Assembly: GCA_937128575.1 (NCBI GenBank)
Contig: CAKZMN010000032.1
Span: 1-21,460, forward strand
Reading direction: 5' to 3'
Source of the DNA: an uncultured Alphaproteobacteria bacterium
Lineage (GTDB): Bacteria; Pseudomonadota; Alphaproteobacteria; Micavibrionales; Micavibrionaceae
Length of the DNA: 21,460 nt
Shown: positions 1-8,326 of the stretch, piece by piece
Layout of the letters: every line of letters begins with the position of its first letter
How positions within the stretch are numbered: position 1 is the stretch's first letter
Position numbers and translations under genes: made by a program
The notes under the pieces: model-generated
Databases searched by the model: none
Told to the model about the DNA's origin: nothing
What the model saw: the letters and a program-made list of their open reading frames with translations, nothing else

Positions 1-1013
1 CGGGGGAATTCACCCGCCGGGCCTTTGAAAACGGTAAGATGGATTTAACTGCGGCGGAGGCTGTGGCGGATTTGATTGATGCGGAAACGCAGGCCCAGAA
101 AATTCAAGCTTTGGGGCAGATGGGCGGGGGACTGTCAAAGCTGTATCAGGATTGGACGGAGCGGCTTAAGCGTGCGCTTGCGCATATGGAGGCGGATATT
201 GAATTTCCTGATGAGGATATGCCCGATGATGTTGCGCCGGAGGTGGTGCAGGTGGTTGAGGTTTTGATTGGTGAGATACGCGATCATTTGAGTGATAATC
301 GCCGCGGGGAGCGCCTGCGCGATGGCATTCATGTTGCGGTGATTGGCGCGCCGAATGCGGGCAAATCTAGTCTTATTAATGCCCTGTCACAGCGGGACGT
401 GGCGATTGTGTCTGATATGGCGGGCACGACGCGGGATATTATTGAGGTTCATCTGGATTTGGGCGGTTATCCGGTTATTTTGTCAGATACCGCAGGTCTG
501 CGCCCCGATCAAATAGGTGAGCAGGGGCATGACGCGATTGAGTCCGAAGGCATTCGCCGGGCATTAAAGCGCGCATCGGAGGCGGATATTAAATTGCTAC
601 TCTTTGATGGATCGGAAGAAGAGCTGGATCAGCATAGTATCGATTTATTCGATGCTAATGCGGTGATTGCTATTAATAAAATTGATACTGGCCGAATCGT
701 TAAAACTGATCATGACGCGGTGGAAATTTCCGCCCAAACGGGGCAGGGAATTGATACGTTGATTGATGCGCTGATCGCTAAGGTTGAGGGATTGGTTGGA
801 CAAAGCGAGGTTCCCTCACTTACCCGTAAGCGCCACCGCGCGGCGCTTGAGGAGTGTTTGGTGGCGCTTCAAAGAGCGCAAGATGCGGCGCTGCCTGAAC
901 TTACGGCAGAGGATATGCGCCTTGCTGTGCGCGGCCTTGGGCGCATTACCGGGCGGGTTGATGTAGAAGATTTGCTGGATGTGATATTCCGTGATTTTTG
1001 CATTGGTAAGTAG
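1..1013 (+). CDS. mnmE: tRNA uridine-5-carboxymethylaminomethyl modification GTPase MnmE (5' truncated)
   Basis: MnmE works with MnmG in a GTP-dependent complex that modifies the wobble uridine (U34) of several tRNAs. The gene enters from the left edge: the frame is open from base 3 and the codons before the first internal ATG (39) read GEFTRRAFENGK, the conserved MnmE stretch at the end of the N-terminal folate-binding domain, so that ATG is not the start. Counting from it, the G domain shows G1 GAPNAGKS (103-110), G2 AGTTRD (about 128-133), G3 DTAG (150-153), then G4 NKID and G5 SAQTG. The C-terminus ends in CIGK, the conserved C-x-G-K motif with the catalytic cysteine. About the first 100 residues are outside the window. 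MnmG follows 65 bases downstream, so the two partners of the enzyme are neighbours. Confidence 0.97.
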   Translation, partial: GEFTRRAFENGKMDLTAAEAVADLIDAETQAQKIQALGQMGGGLSKLYQDWTERLKRALAHMEADIEFPDEDMPDDVAPEVVQVVEVLIGEIRDHLSDNRRGERLRDGIHVAVIGAPNAGKSSLINALSQRDVAIVSDMAGTTRDIIEVHLDLGGYPVILSDTAGLRPDQIGEQGHDAIESEGIRRALKRASEADIKLLLFDGSEEELDQHSIDLFDANAVIAINKIDTGRIVKTDHDAVEISAQTGQGIDTLIDALIAKVEGLVGQSEVPSLTRKRHRAALEECLVALQRAQDAALPELTAEDMRLAVRGLGRITGRVDVEDLLDVIFRDFCIGK

Positions 1014-1066
1014 CGCCAAAGCGCCGAGGGCTTAACTAAAGCTAGCTTTTTTTCGATAAATCAGGG

Positions 1067-1072
1067 TATAAA
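1067..1072 (+). promoter_or_regulatory. possible -10 element for a leaderless mnmG mRNA
   Basis: The hexamer TATAAA ends six bases before the mnmG ATG, which would put the transcription start at or next to the start codon. No good -35 is visible 16-18 bases upstream, and a CAGGG at 1062-1066 is too far away to be a convincing ribosome binding site. Read-through from mnmE is also possible. Confidence 0.35.
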
Positions 1073-1078
1073 GCGCCC

Positions 1079-2989
1079 ATGAATTCTAAATATGATGTCA
1101 TTGTTGTTGGGGGCGGGCACGCGGGCTGTGAAGCGGCGGCGGCTTCGGCGCGCATGGGTGCGAAAACTGCGCTGCTTACGCATAAGCGCGAAACAATTGG
1201 TGTGATGTCATGCAACCCGGCAATTGGCGGACTTGGTAAGGGTCATTTGGTGCGCGAGGTTGATGCGCTGGATGGTCTTATGGGGCGCGTTATTGATCAG
1301 GCGGGCATTCAGTTTCGTATGCTGAATGCCTCTAAGGGCCCCGCAGTTCGCGGGCCGCGCGCGCAGGCGGATCGCGCGCTTTATCGTGATGCGATGCAGG
1401 AAATCTTGTTTGATTATCCGAATTTGGACATTGTTGAAGGCGCGGCGGATGATTTGCTTTTGGATGATAATGGCGAGGTTGAGGGTGTTTTAACGCTTGA
1501 TGGTCGTTCAATCGCCTGTCGCTGCGTTGTGTTGACAACGGGGACGTTTCTTAGGGGCGTTATTCACCGCGGGCAAGAAACGGAGCCAGCGGGGCGAATT
1601 GGCGAAAAGCCAACGATTGGCCTTGCTGAAACGCTTGAACGGCTTGAGTTTCCGCTTGGCCGGTTAAAAACAGGAACGCCGGCGCGCCTTGATGGTCGCA
1701 CGATTGATTGGAGCGCTTGTGAAGAGCAGCCCGGCGATGAGCGCCCCATTCCATTTTCCTATATGACGGATGAAGTTAAAGTTCCGCAAATCCCGTGTCA
1801 CATTACATATACGAATGAAGAGACGCATAAAATTATTCAAGACAATATCCATTTGTCAGCGATGTATTCCGGTAAAATTGAGGGCACAGGCCCGCGTTAT
1901 TGCCCGTCCATTGAAGATAAAGTTACGCGCTTCGCCGATAAATCTCGCCATCAGGTTTTTTTGGAGCCCGAGGGTCTGAATGATCACACGGTATATCCGA
2001 ACGGTATTTCCACGTCTTTGCCGACCGATGTTCAGGAGCGGTATATTCGCTCTATTAAGGGGCTTGAGAATGTAGAGATTTTGGAGTGGGGTTATGCGAT
2101 TGAATATGATTATGTTGATCCAAGGGCGCTTAAATACACATTAGAGACTAAAAAATTGCCAGGATTGTTCCTTGCTGGGCAAATTAATGGCACGACGGGT
2201 TATGAAGAAGCGGCGGCGCAGGGTTTGATGGCGGGGATAAATGCGGCGCTTCAGGCTGGTCTTGATTCTTTTGTTTCACGTGAAACAGCAAAAACTTTCC
2301 AATTAGATCGTGCTGATGCCTATATCGGCGTTTTAATAGATGACCTTATTACCAGAGGCGCCCCTGAACCCTATCGTATGTTTACAAGTAGGGCGGAATA
2401 TCGCCTGAGATTGAGATCAGATAATGCGGATCAGCGTCTTACATCCAAAGGGGTCGGGGTTGGCTGTGTTGGCGCGGAGCGCCAAAAATTTTGGAAAATA
2501 AAGTCTGAGAAACTGCAAAAGGCTCGCGCGCTGGCAAAAAGCTATGTTGCCACGCCCAATGAGCTGGAGCGCCAGGGCATTGCTGTTAATAAAGATGGTG
2601 TGCGTCGCAATGTTTCAGATTTGCTTCGTTATAAAGATATCAGCTGGCAGCAGCTAGCGGCTGTTTGGCCAGAGATGAGTGGCGTTGAGGCCGATATTCG
2701 TGAACAAATTGAGTTTGATGCGCTTTACGCGGGTTATATGGAGCGCCATGAGGCGGATATTGAGGCGTTTCGTAAGGACGAGGCCTTGGCGCTGCCGGAG
2801 GGGTTTGATTATGACTCTGTTGGCAGTTTGTCCAATGAAGTGCGTCATAAGTTAAAGCAAGCCCAGCCTGCCACATTGGGCGCGGCCTCTCGCATACCGG
2901 GGGTTACGCCGGCGGCGCTTGTGACGCTGCTTCGTCACGTTAAAAAGCGCAAATCTTCTAGGTCCGGGAGCGCAAGCAATGCAGCCTGA
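1079..2989 (+). CDS. mnmG: tRNA uridine-5-carboxymethylaminomethyl modification enzyme MnmG (GidA)
   Basis: This is the FAD-dependent partner of MnmE in U34 modification of tRNA in the cytoplasm. It has 636 residues, normal for the family. The N-terminus carries the dinucleotide-binding motif [10 protein letters not shown] (11-20). Further on are the family signatures [41 protein letters not shown] and [16 protein letters not shown], and a C-terminal helical domain. The ATG at 1079 is chosen because the FAD motif then sits at the usual distance from the N-terminus. The last 11 bases overlap the start of rsmG, indicating translational coupling. The coding sequence contains a perfect parS site at 2272-2287 that encodes part of residues 398-403, ending in VSRET. 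Confidence 0.98.
   Translation: MNSKYDVIVVGGGHAGCEAAAASARMGAKTALLTHKRETIGVMSCNPAIGGLGKGHLVREVDALDGLMGRVIDQAGIQFRMLNASKGPAVRGPRAQADRALYRDAMQEILFDYPNLDIVEGAADDLLLDDNGEVEGVLTLDGRSIACRCVVLTTGTFLRGVIHRGQETEPAGRIGEKPTIGLAETLERLEFPLGRLKTGTPARLDGRTIDWSACEEQPGDERPIPFSYMTDEVKVPQIPCHITYTNEETHKIIQDNIHLSAMYSGKIEGTGPRYCPSIEDKVTRFADKSRHQVFLEPEGLNDHTVYPNGISTSLPTDVQERYIRSIKGLENVEILEWGYAIEYDYVDPRALKYTLETKKLPGLFLAGQINGTTGYEEAAAQGLMAGINAALQAGLDSFVSRETAKTFQLDRADAYIGVLIDDLITRGAPEPYRMFTSRAEYRLRLRSDNADQRLTSKGVGVGCVGAERQKFWKIKSEKLQKARALAKSYVATPNELERQGIAVNKDGVRRNVSDLLRYKDISWQQLAAVWPEMSGVEADIREQIEFDALYAGYMERHEADIEAFRKDEALALPEGFDYDSVGSLSNEVRHKLKQAQPATLGAASRIPGVTPAALVTLLRHVKKRKSSRSGSASNAA
2272..2287. promoter_or_regulatory. 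parS: parS centromere site inside mnmG
   Basis: TGTTTCACGTGAAACA is a perfect 16-bp palindrome identical to the widely conserved bacterial parS site bound by ParB. parA and parB lie 1.4-3.1 kb downstream, which supports function. The site is within the mnmG reading frame, phased as GTT TCA CGT GAA ACA (VSRET). Confidence 0.95.
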
Positions 2990-3602
2990 GGATTTTAAGT
3001 CTTTTTATAATGTGTCCGATGATGTTTATGGGCGCTTGGTTGTTTATCACAAGCTTTTGCTGAAATGGCAGGGCGCGATTAATCTTGTTAGTCCTAAGAC
3101 TGTTCAGGAATCATGGTCGCGTCATTTTGCAGATTCGGCGCAGGTTATTAAGCGATTGCCGGAGGTGGGCGACGCGCAAAAAACATTGGTTGATCTGGGT
3201 AGCGGGGCAGGTTTTCCGGGGCTTGTTGTTGGCATTATGCGCCCGGATTTTGATACGCACCTGATCGAATCAGATGAAAGAAAAGCACAGTTTTTACGCA
3301 CTGTTTCACGTGAAACACAGGCCAATGTGACCGTTCATAATGAGCGTATAGAGCGCGTAGAGGGGCTTGAGCCTGGTTTTGTGAGCGCGCGCGCCCTTTC
3401 GGATTTGAGCGGTCTTTTGGGGCATTGTGCGGGGTGGTCGGAATTTAACGCAGATTTAAAAATGCTGTTTCTTAAGGGGCGATCTTATGAAGAAGAGCTC
3501 GCTGAGGCGCGCACCTTATATGATTTTGAGTGTGAAGAATTTGTTAGCGAAACATCATCTGAGAGCAGATTATTGTTTATAAGCAACTTAATTGCCCGAT
3601 GA
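2979..3602 (+). CDS. rsmG: 16S rRNA (guanine-N7)-methyltransferase RsmG (GidB)
   Basis: RsmG uses S-adenosylmethionine to methylate N7 of G527 (E. coli numbering) in 16S rRNA. The protein has 207 residues, the same as the E. coli enzyme. The SAM-binding glycine motif [12 protein letters not shown] is at 70-81 and the conserved SARALSDL stretch at about 136-143. The ATG overlaps the last 11 bases of mnmG, so translation is probably coupled and no separate promoter is needed. A second perfect parS site is embedded at 3302-3317, again encoding VSRET (109-113). The gene ends 72 bases before parA, and that gap appears to hold the parAB promoter. Confidence 0.96.
   Translation: MQPEDFKSFYNVSDDVYGRLVVYHKLLLKWQGAINLVSPKTVQESWSRHFADSAQVIKRLPEVGDAQKTLVDLGSGAGFPGLVVGIMRPDFDTHLIESDERKAQFLRTVSRETQANVTVHNERIERVEGLEPGFVSARALSDLSGLLGHCAGWSEFNADLKMLFLKGRSYEEELAEARTLYDFECEEFVSETSSESRLLFISNLIAR
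3302..3317. promoter_or_regulatory. parS: parS centromere site inside rsmG
   Basis: A second exact copy of TGTTTCACGTGAAACA, 1030 bases right of the copy in mnmG and 358 bases upstream of the parA start. It is read in the same codon phase as the first copy (GTT TCA CGT GAA ACA). Confidence 0.95.
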
Positions 3603-3606
3603 ATTC

Positions 3607-3635
3607 TTGACGATCCGTGCGAATCTTTGCATGAT
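3607..3635 (+). promoter_or_regulatory. likely sigma-70-type promoter of parAB
   Basis: TTGACG (3607-3612) and CATGAT (3630-3635) are separated by 17 bases, in the only gap between rsmG and parA. The -35 matches consensus at five of six bases and the -10 at four of six. Transcription would begin near 3642, giving a leader of about 33 bases that contains the parA ribosome binding site (AAGG at 3665-3668). Confidence 0.45.
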
Positions 3636-3674
3636 GATTCTACATTTCAAATATCCAGCTAAATAAGGTGTCAT

Positions 3675-4502
3675 ATGCATTTGCGACCTTCTCGCCGCGC
3701 ATCCGCGGCTAAATATCCCCGTCTCTTGGCTGTGGCCAATCAAAAGGGCGGCGTTGGTAAAACGACCACTGCGATTAACCTTGCGACTGCGCTATGCGCG
3801 ATTGGTAAGAAGGTGCTTTTGGTTGATCTTGATCCGCAGGGCAATGCGTCAACGGGATTGGGTGTTCGTCGCTCGCTCATTCGCAACTCTGTTTATGATG
3901 TGTTGTTTGAAGCTGTTGGTATTACGGAAGCTGCGGTGAAGACCAAAGTGCCGGGATTGTCGGTTGTGCCGTCATCTGTTCACCTTTCTGGCGCGGAAAT
4001 TGAGCTTGTTACTGCAGAAAACCGCGAATTTCGCCTGCGCGACGCGCTTCGTCGACCGCTGCCGTATGATTATGTGATTATTGATTGCCCGCCTTCATTG
4101 AATTTACTGACTTTGAACGCTTTGGTGGCTGTGGAATCGATTGTTGTGCCGCTTCAGTGTGAGTTTTATGCGCTGGAGGGGCTTAGTCATCTGACGAAGA
4201 CGGTGGAGCGCGTGCGCAAGACGTTCAACCCCGATCTTGATATCCATGGCGTTGTTTTGACGATGTTTGATAAGCGCAATAATTTATCGCGCATGGTTGA
4301 GGTTGATGTGCGCAAGCATTTTGGTGATACGGTATATAAGACCGTTATCCCGCGTAACGTAAGGCTTTCAGAGGCACCGTCTTATGGCTTGCCGGCGATT
4401 GTTTACGATATGCGCTGCTCTGGTGCGCAGGCCTATATCAAGCTTGCGAAGGAAGTTATTAGACGCGAGCGTGCGTATCAAAAAATGTTAGAGGCAGCAT
4501 AA
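3675..4502 (+). CDS. parA: chromosome partition ATPase ParA (Soj family)
   Basis: ParA is a DNA-binding ATPase whose nucleotide-dependent gradient moves ParB-parS complexes and segregates the newly copied origin region. The 275-residue protein has the deviant Walker A motif KGGVGKTT (24-31) with the signature lysine, a VDLDPQGNAS segment, the Walker B-like YVIIDCPPSL and the conserved LSEAPSYGLP near the C-terminus. The N-terminal 15 residues are basic and sit ahead of the conserved fold. The ATG at 3675 is supported by AAGG six bases upstream. Only one base separates the stop codon from the parB ATG, so the two are one transcription unit. The two parS sites are immediately upstream. Confidence 0.97.
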   Translation: MHLRPSRRASAAKYPRLLAVANQKGGVGKTTTAINLATALCAIGKKVLLVDLDPQGNASTGLGVRRSLIRNSVYDVLFEAVGITEAAVKTKVPGLSVVPSSVHLSGAEIELVTAENREFRLRDALRRPLPYDYVIIDCPPSLNLLTLNALVAVESIVVPLQCEFYALEGLSHLTKTVERVRKTFNPDLDIHGVVLTMFDKRNNLSRMVEVDVRKHFGDTVYKTVIPRNVRLSEAPSYGLPAIVYDMRCSGAQAYIKLAKEVIRRERAYQKMLEAA

Positions 4503-4503
4503 G

Positions 4504-5409
4504 ATGAGTGAGAATAATCCTAAAAATCGCGGTCTTGGGCGCGGGTTAAACGCGCTGTTTGAAGATGATGAGGTTTTTGCCGGTGTTGGCGAAGATGGGA
4601 ACGCTTCTGCGCCTGCTGGCTCTAATGGTCGGTTGACGGTTGGTGTTGAGCAGCTTCAGCAAAGCCAGATACAGCCGCGTAAGATATTTGAAGAAGATGC
4701 TTTAAATGAGCTATCCGAATCGATCAAAGCGCATGGGTTATTGCAGCCGATATTGGTACGTCCGATTGAGGGTGAAGAGGGCAGCTATGAGATTATTGCG
4801 GGTGAGCGTCGTTGGCGCGCCGCGCAAAGGGCGCAGCTGCACGAAGTTCCGGTTATTGTTCGCGCGCTGAGTGATATAGAGGCGCTTGAGATTGCGCTTA
4901 TTGAAAACTTGCAGCGCGAAGATTTGAACGCGGTTGATGAGGCGATGGGGTATCAGCGCCTGATGAATGAGCATAGCTATACGCAGGAGAAATTGGCGGA
5001 ATCGCTTGGTAAGAGCCGCTCTCACATTGCGAATATGGTGCGGTTGCTTAATTTGCCGGATGTCGTGCTGGCGTTTCTTGAGCGTGGAGATTTAACGATT
5101 GGTCATGCAAGAGCGCTTATTACGGCGGCGGATCCAGAAGGCCTGGCGCGGGAGATTGTTGCCAAGGGTTATAGCGTACGTCAGGCAGAGGCGCTTGCGT
5201 CTGAAGCCGGCGGTAAGGACGGTTCTTCATCTAAGGCGAAGGCCAAATATAAGAAGGATGTTGATACGGTTGCGCTTGAGAAGGATATCTCTGATCGTTT
5301 AGGGATGCGCGTGTCGATTGATAGCAAGAACGGCAAGTCGGGCAAGATTTCGGTTAAGTTTAAGACGCTTGATCAGCTAGACACGCTGTTGAAGCATCTA
5401 TCGAGCTAG
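4504..5409 (+). CDS. parB: chromosome partition protein ParB (Spo0J/Noc family CTPase)
   Basis: ParB loads at parS, spreads along DNA as a CTP-dependent sliding clamp and stimulates ParA. The 301-residue protein begins with the RGLGRGLNALFE motif (9-20), which in this family contacts ParA. The CTP-binding region is visible as GERRWRA (100-106) and ENLQRED (134-140). The helix-turn-helix that reads parS lies at about 160-182 (YTQEKLAESLGKSRSHIANM). A lysine- and serine-rich linker leads to a C-terminal dimerisation domain. It follows parA by one base. Its target sites are in mnmG and rsmG upstream. The 3' end faces holA with only 14 bases between the stop codons and no visible terminator. Confidence 0.97.
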   Translation: MSENNPKNRGLGRGLNALFEDDEVFAGVGEDGNASAPAGSNGRLTVGVEQLQQSQIQPRKIFEEDALNELSESIKAHGLLQPILVRPIEGEEGSYEIIAGERRWRAAQRAQLHEVPVIVRALSDIEALEIALIENLQREDLNAVDEAMGYQRLMNEHSYTQEKLAESLGKSRSHIANMVRLLNLPDVVLAFLERGDLTIGHARALITAADPEGLAREIVAKGYSVRQAEALASEAGGKDGSSSKAKAKYKKDVDTVALEKDISDRLGMRVSIDSKNGKSGKISVKFKTLDQLDTLLKHLSS

Positions 5410-5423
5410 AATCTAAATTCAAT

Positions 5424-6440
5424 TTAACGAATAGAGCTGATGGACAGCACGGCCTGCGCACATAGCGTTTGGGCGGGCATGCCTGTGGTTTTGCACTGGG
5501 CCTCTAGCTCCATGAGGCGGGTGAGGACGCGGCTGATGTTTTTTAGTGACCAGCGCTGCGCTTGCGCCTTGAATATTGGGGCCTGTTTAAAGAATAGGGG
5601 CGGTCTCATGCCCTTTACGGCCTGTTCTACATTTTGCCCCTCTTCCATTTTTGAGCGCGTTAGATGTAGTTTGCGGAAGTGATTTTGTAGACTGCGGACG
5701 ATGACGATGAAATTTACATCTTCCTCCATCAGTTGGTTATAGGTGCGTAGCGCCTTGTCCGGGTTGTTTCCCGCGGCGCTATAGACCAGATCATCGAGGG
5801 CAATAGCCCCGGCCTCTCCACAGCAGGCGCGGACATCGTTCAATGACACTACGCCGCCCTCTGGCCCCATATAGGTTATGACCTTATCCAGTTCGCTGCG
5901 CACCTTTTGACGGTTGCCGGATATGTTTGTGGCGAGCCAACCGGCCGCGTCATTATCAATGCGTAGGTTTGCGCCCTGTAGCGTTTCACGGATTAAGCGG
6001 CCTAAATCGCGCTCGTCCTCAACGTAGCAAGGGACAGCCGCGGCGTTATCTGCGCCTTCGCATAGTTTGCGCAGGGATGATCTGGGACTTAGCTCTCCGG
6101 CCTCCAGGATAATCAGGGCGTTATTATTTGGGTTTTCTAGATAAGCCTTGATGAGCGCGGTGGTTTTGTCGCTAGCGTTTTCGATTCGAATTAAACGGTC
6201 GCCGCCCATCATGGACATTGCGCCAGCTTCATCGCCTAGGCGTGCGGGGTCGTCGGTAAGAATTTCGGTTGAAAGCGTTGCCGCGTTGAAGGGGTCGTTA
6301 ATGTCAGGCACGACCGTGAGGCCCATAGTTTTAGCGCGCTCTCGCATTAGGCCGTTATCGGGGCCATAAACCAAAATGACGCGCGCAGTGGAGTTTGGGG
6401 ATTTAACGAATCCTTCAATTTCACGGTAGCTGAGTTTCAT
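5424..6440 (-). CDS. holA: DNA polymerase III subunit delta HolA
   Basis: HolA is the clamp-loader subunit that opens the beta sliding clamp. The 338-residue protein starts MKLSYREIEGF, with VILVYGPDNGLMRERA early on, which matches the ATPase-like N-terminal fold of the delta subunit. It continues with SPRSSLRKLCEG, GNRQKVRSELDKV and a helical C-terminal part typical of the family. The reading frame also allows a TTG start at 6458, but the ATG at 6440 gives the usual N-terminus. No Shine-Dalgarno is present. Instead a promoter-like TTGACG/TACGAT pair ends six bases before this ATG. In many Alphaproteobacteria holA follows lptE directly. Here a ligase-like gene and a small gene lie between them. 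Confidence 0.9.
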   Translation of the reverse strand: MKLSYREIEGFVKSPNSTARVILVYGPDNGLMRERAKTMGLTVVPDINDPFNAATLSTEILTDDPARLGDEAGAMSMMGGDRLIRIENASDKTTALIKAYLENPNNNALIILEAGELSPRSSLRKLCEGADNAAAVPCYVEDERDLGRLIRETLQGANLRIDNDAAGWLATNISGNRQKVRSELDKVITYMGPEGGVVSLNDVRACCGEAGAIALDDLVYSAAGNNPDKALRTYNQLMEEDVNFIVIVRSLQNHFRKLHLTRSKMEEGQNVEQAVKGMRPPLFFKQAPIFKAQAQRWSLKNISRVLTRLMELEAQCKTTGMPAQTLCAQAVLSISSIR

Positions 6441-6446
6441 AGATTT

Positions 6447-6474
6447 ATCGTAGCGCAACGCTATGCGCCGTCAA
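6447..6474 (-). promoter_or_regulatory. possible holA promoter giving a leaderless mRNA
   Basis: Read on the minus strand, TTGACG (6474-6469) is followed after 16 bases by TACGAT (6452-6447), and the holA ATG begins six bases later. The -35 matches five of six consensus bases and the -10 four of six. If it works, transcription starts at the A of the ATG. Confidence 0.45.
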
Positions 6475-6499
6475 GATGCTTTGCAGTAAGAAGTGTAAG

Positions 6500-7975
6500 T
6501 TATGCGGCGATGTCTGATTTAGACAGGAAGTCTTTGACGATGTCTTTTGTGAAATCGGCGCAGCTATCGGCGCTGACGAGCTCGGGATGTTGCTGGCTTA
6601 ATTCGGGCAGGGCCTTCATATAAGCCTTTTGTTGCTCAAGTGTTTTGAAGTTTTCGCGCTTTACGATCCAGTCTGGCCGGCCTTCTTCTAGGATGTGGGT
6701 CAGGGGCGCGCTGTATTTTTTGAGCACTGAATCTTTAAGGCAATCTTGGATTATCTCGGCAAAGCGCAGCGCGAATTCTTTGATTGTTTTGTTGCCATAG
6801 GGCAGATCGAAATAGCGCCCCTGATGCATGTGTGCATTGTCGAAGTTTTGAACCAAGGCCTCTTCGCAGCCCTTTAGGTTGTTCATATCAATACCAAAAT
6901 CTTTTGTTAAGTCATTGATATTGTTATAAAAATTAGGACAGTAAGCAAGAAGGTAGCTTAAGACAGCGCCGGTGGCACGTTGGTGTTGAAGACCGGTGCA
7001 GAACAGGCTGCTGATCTCGGCGCGGTGACCGAATAGGGTGCCGTCGGTGTCACGAATTTCGGAGATATTTGTGGTGCGTCTCCAGCTTTCGCTTTGGGCC
7101 TGACGATAATTGAGCAGGTCGCAGGGGCCATAGCCGCCCTTTTCCAAATCAAGGAATGGTGACCATACATCATTTGGCAGCTTGGCCAGGTTTCCATCAT
7201 CATTGAAGCAGACAAATACGTGCGGGTTGTTCAGTGTGTAGCTGATGTGGTTATCAATTAATTCTTCACCGCTCTTGGAGGTGAGGTAGAAATCTGGGAT
7301 GCCGCCATTTCTTCCGCGGCGCTTAAGGATGCGGGTTCTTGGCGATCCGTCTACCGCCTTGCCTTCGTAAAATCCGCCATCGGCCTCCGTTGTTAGAATT
7401 AGGAACGGTTCTAGTGCGATGCTGAGGCGGATAATGCGTAGCAGGTGATCGAAGTCAGTGTAGGAGATGGAGACCTGAATGCTGGGGTCGAGGAAGGATT
7501 TAAAGGCATCTTCTAAATCGGGGCGCGGCGGTATCCAGAAGGCTTTATATCGATCATTGTGGGTTTGGTGATGCTGCTCTGGCGTTATGTTTGGTAGGTA
7601 GCCAAAGGGGCTAGGCGCTATGCCCTTGTCGCGGCCAAAGTTATAGATGTTTTCAAAACGCTGATTGATTTGCGTGATGAGCTGGTCAAAATCTTCGCGT
7701 TTATAGGGATCGGTTAGGATTTCTAATGTTGTTGCTGAAGGTTCGGTGTTCATGCAGATGGCATTGCGCGCACCTTCTGATACGAAATTATTGCTTTGCT
7801 CTTCGGTCAGGGCCGTTAGGTCGCCGATATTGTAGAAGTTATTTTCAACCTCCATCCCGATTCTGGACTCTGTATCCGGGAAGTTTTTATTGCTTAGCGT
7901 GCCTTCATATAAAGCGAAAACGTCGCTTTTGTTTTGCACGGGCCAGTTTTGGGATTTGGTTTTAATTTCAGACAT
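6500..7975 (-). CDS. glutamate-cysteine ligase-like carboxylate-amine ligase
   Basis: The layout resembles the GCS2/plant-type glutamate-cysteine ligase family, which joins glutamate to an amine such as cysteine in glutathione synthesis. In the 491-residue protein I see RIGMEVE (38-44), TEPSATTLEI (77-86), SIQVSISY (165-172), ALEPFLILTTEADGGFYEGK (187-206) and arginines in the SPRTR that follows. These correspond in order to the family's G-x-E-x-E, Glu-rich metal-binding, Q-V/H-V strand and A-x-x-P...GK...R elements. Identity looks distant, so the true substrate may differ and I give no gene symbol. The frame extends upstream to a TTG at 8017, but the ATG at 7975 (MSEIKTK) is preferred because an extended -10 box ends six bases before it. 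The gene is separate from any recognised glutathione gene here and sits between holA and lptE. Confidence 0.6.
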   Translation of the reverse strand: MSEIKTKSQNWPVQNKSDVFALYEGTLSNKNFPDTESRIGMEVENNFYNIGDLTALTEEQSNNFVSEGARNAICMNTEPSATTLEILTDPYKREDFDQLITQINQRFENIYNFGRDKGIAPSPFGYLPNITPEQHHQTHNDRYKAFWIPPRPDLEDAFKSFLDPSIQVSISYTDFDHLLRIIRLSIALEPFLILTTEADGGFYEGKAVDGSPRTRILKRRGRNGGIPDFYLTSKSGEELIDNHISYTLNNPHVFVCFNDDGNLAKLPNDVWSPFLDLEKGGYGPCDLLNYRQAQSESWRRTTNISEIRDTDGTLFGHRAEISSLFCTGLQHQRATGAVLSYLLAYCPNFYNNINDLTKDFGIDMNNLKGCEEALVQNFDNAHMHQGRYFDLPYGNKTIKEFALRFAEIIQDCLKDSVLKKYSAPLTHILEEGRPDWIVKRENFKTLEQQKAYMKALPELSQQHPELVSADSCADFTKDIVKDFLSKSDIAA

Positions 7976-7981
7976 TAAATT

Positions 7982-7990
7982 AATATAGCA
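7982..7990 (-). promoter_or_regulatory. extended -10 promoter element of the ligase-like gene
   Basis: On the minus strand TGCTATATT (7990-7982) is an extended -10 (TG-N-TATATT, five of six core bases). It ends six bases before the ATG at 7975, placing the transcript start on the start codon. There is no ribosome binding site and no clear -35. Confidence 0.45.
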
Positions 7991-8056
7991 CTGGTTGGTC
8001 GTTATAGAAGGGCACAAATGCTTATCAGAATAAATAATGCACCAAAGTAAAAATAT

Positions 8057-8085
8057 TTGACATAGAAAAAATTGAGCGCTATATC
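8057..8085 (+). promoter_or_regulatory. promoter with consensus -35 for a long leader
   Basis: A perfect TTGACA (8057-8062), a 17-base spacer and TATATC (8080-8085, four of six). Transcription would start near 8092, about 235 bases before the 90-codon gene at 8327. The stretch 8018-8326 has no convincing gene. It holds this promoter, a short CGCGG/CCGCG inverted repeat (8116-8120 and 8143-8147) and the hairpin at 8258-8319. Confidence 0.55.
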
Positions 8086-8257
8086 TGGCTTATTGCTTTT
8101 CAATAGATTGGCAGTCGCGGAATTTGATGGTTACAGCTTGCACCGCGTTATCAATGCTAAAGCGCCACGGCCCTCAAAGATTTTATCTATAGAGCACGCT
8201 GTGGTTTCCATTAATTTGGACACTACGGTGAGGTCTATGCTCTTTTGTCGGCATTTC

Positions 8258-8319
8258 CCTTCACAAAGTGTTTTGAACTTAACTGCTGTGCATTATTGCG
8301 CAGCTTAACATTGTGAAGG
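8258..8319 (+). promoter_or_regulatory. leader hairpin pairing with the ribosome binding site of the 90-codon gene
   Basis: CCTTCACAA (8258-8266) is the exact complement of TTGTGAAGG (8311-8319), a 9-bp stem. The right arm contains the Shine-Dalgarno GAAGG (8315-8319) seven bases before the ATG at 8327. Inside is a second hairpin, GCTGTGC (8285-8291) with GCGCAGC (8298-8304), seven pairs including one G-U and a six-base loop. An alternative fold extends the lower stem by AGTGTT/AACATT (8267-8272 with 8307-8312). This would hide the ribosome binding site, so it may be a translational switch, RNA thermometer or protein-binding leader. It does not match a riboswitch class I recognise. Confidence 0.6.
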
Positions 8320-8326
8320 TAAAAAA

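Noticed and set aside
1021..1060. Possible terminator between mnmE and mnmG (T-run after AAAGCTAGC)
   Set aside because: The only stem is about four base pairs, too weak, although the T-run is present.
1..5409. Replication origin expected near parAB
   Set aside because: No cluster of DnaA boxes or AT-rich unwinding region was recognised in the window, so oriC is presumably outside it.
5993..6000. GTTTCACG resembling a third parS
   Set aside because: Only the left half matches. The right half reads GATTAAGC instead of TGAAACA, so it is a chance half site within holA.
7976..8017. TTG-start extension of the ligase-like protein by 14 residues
   Set aside because: It would run through the extended -10 box, and the extra residues look unlike a conserved N-terminus.
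8072..8308. Open frame of 78 codons on the plus strand upstream of the 90-codon gene
   Set aside because: It starts with TTG inside the spacer of the predicted promoter, has no ribosome binding site and its translation looks random. The stretch is better read as an mRNA leader.
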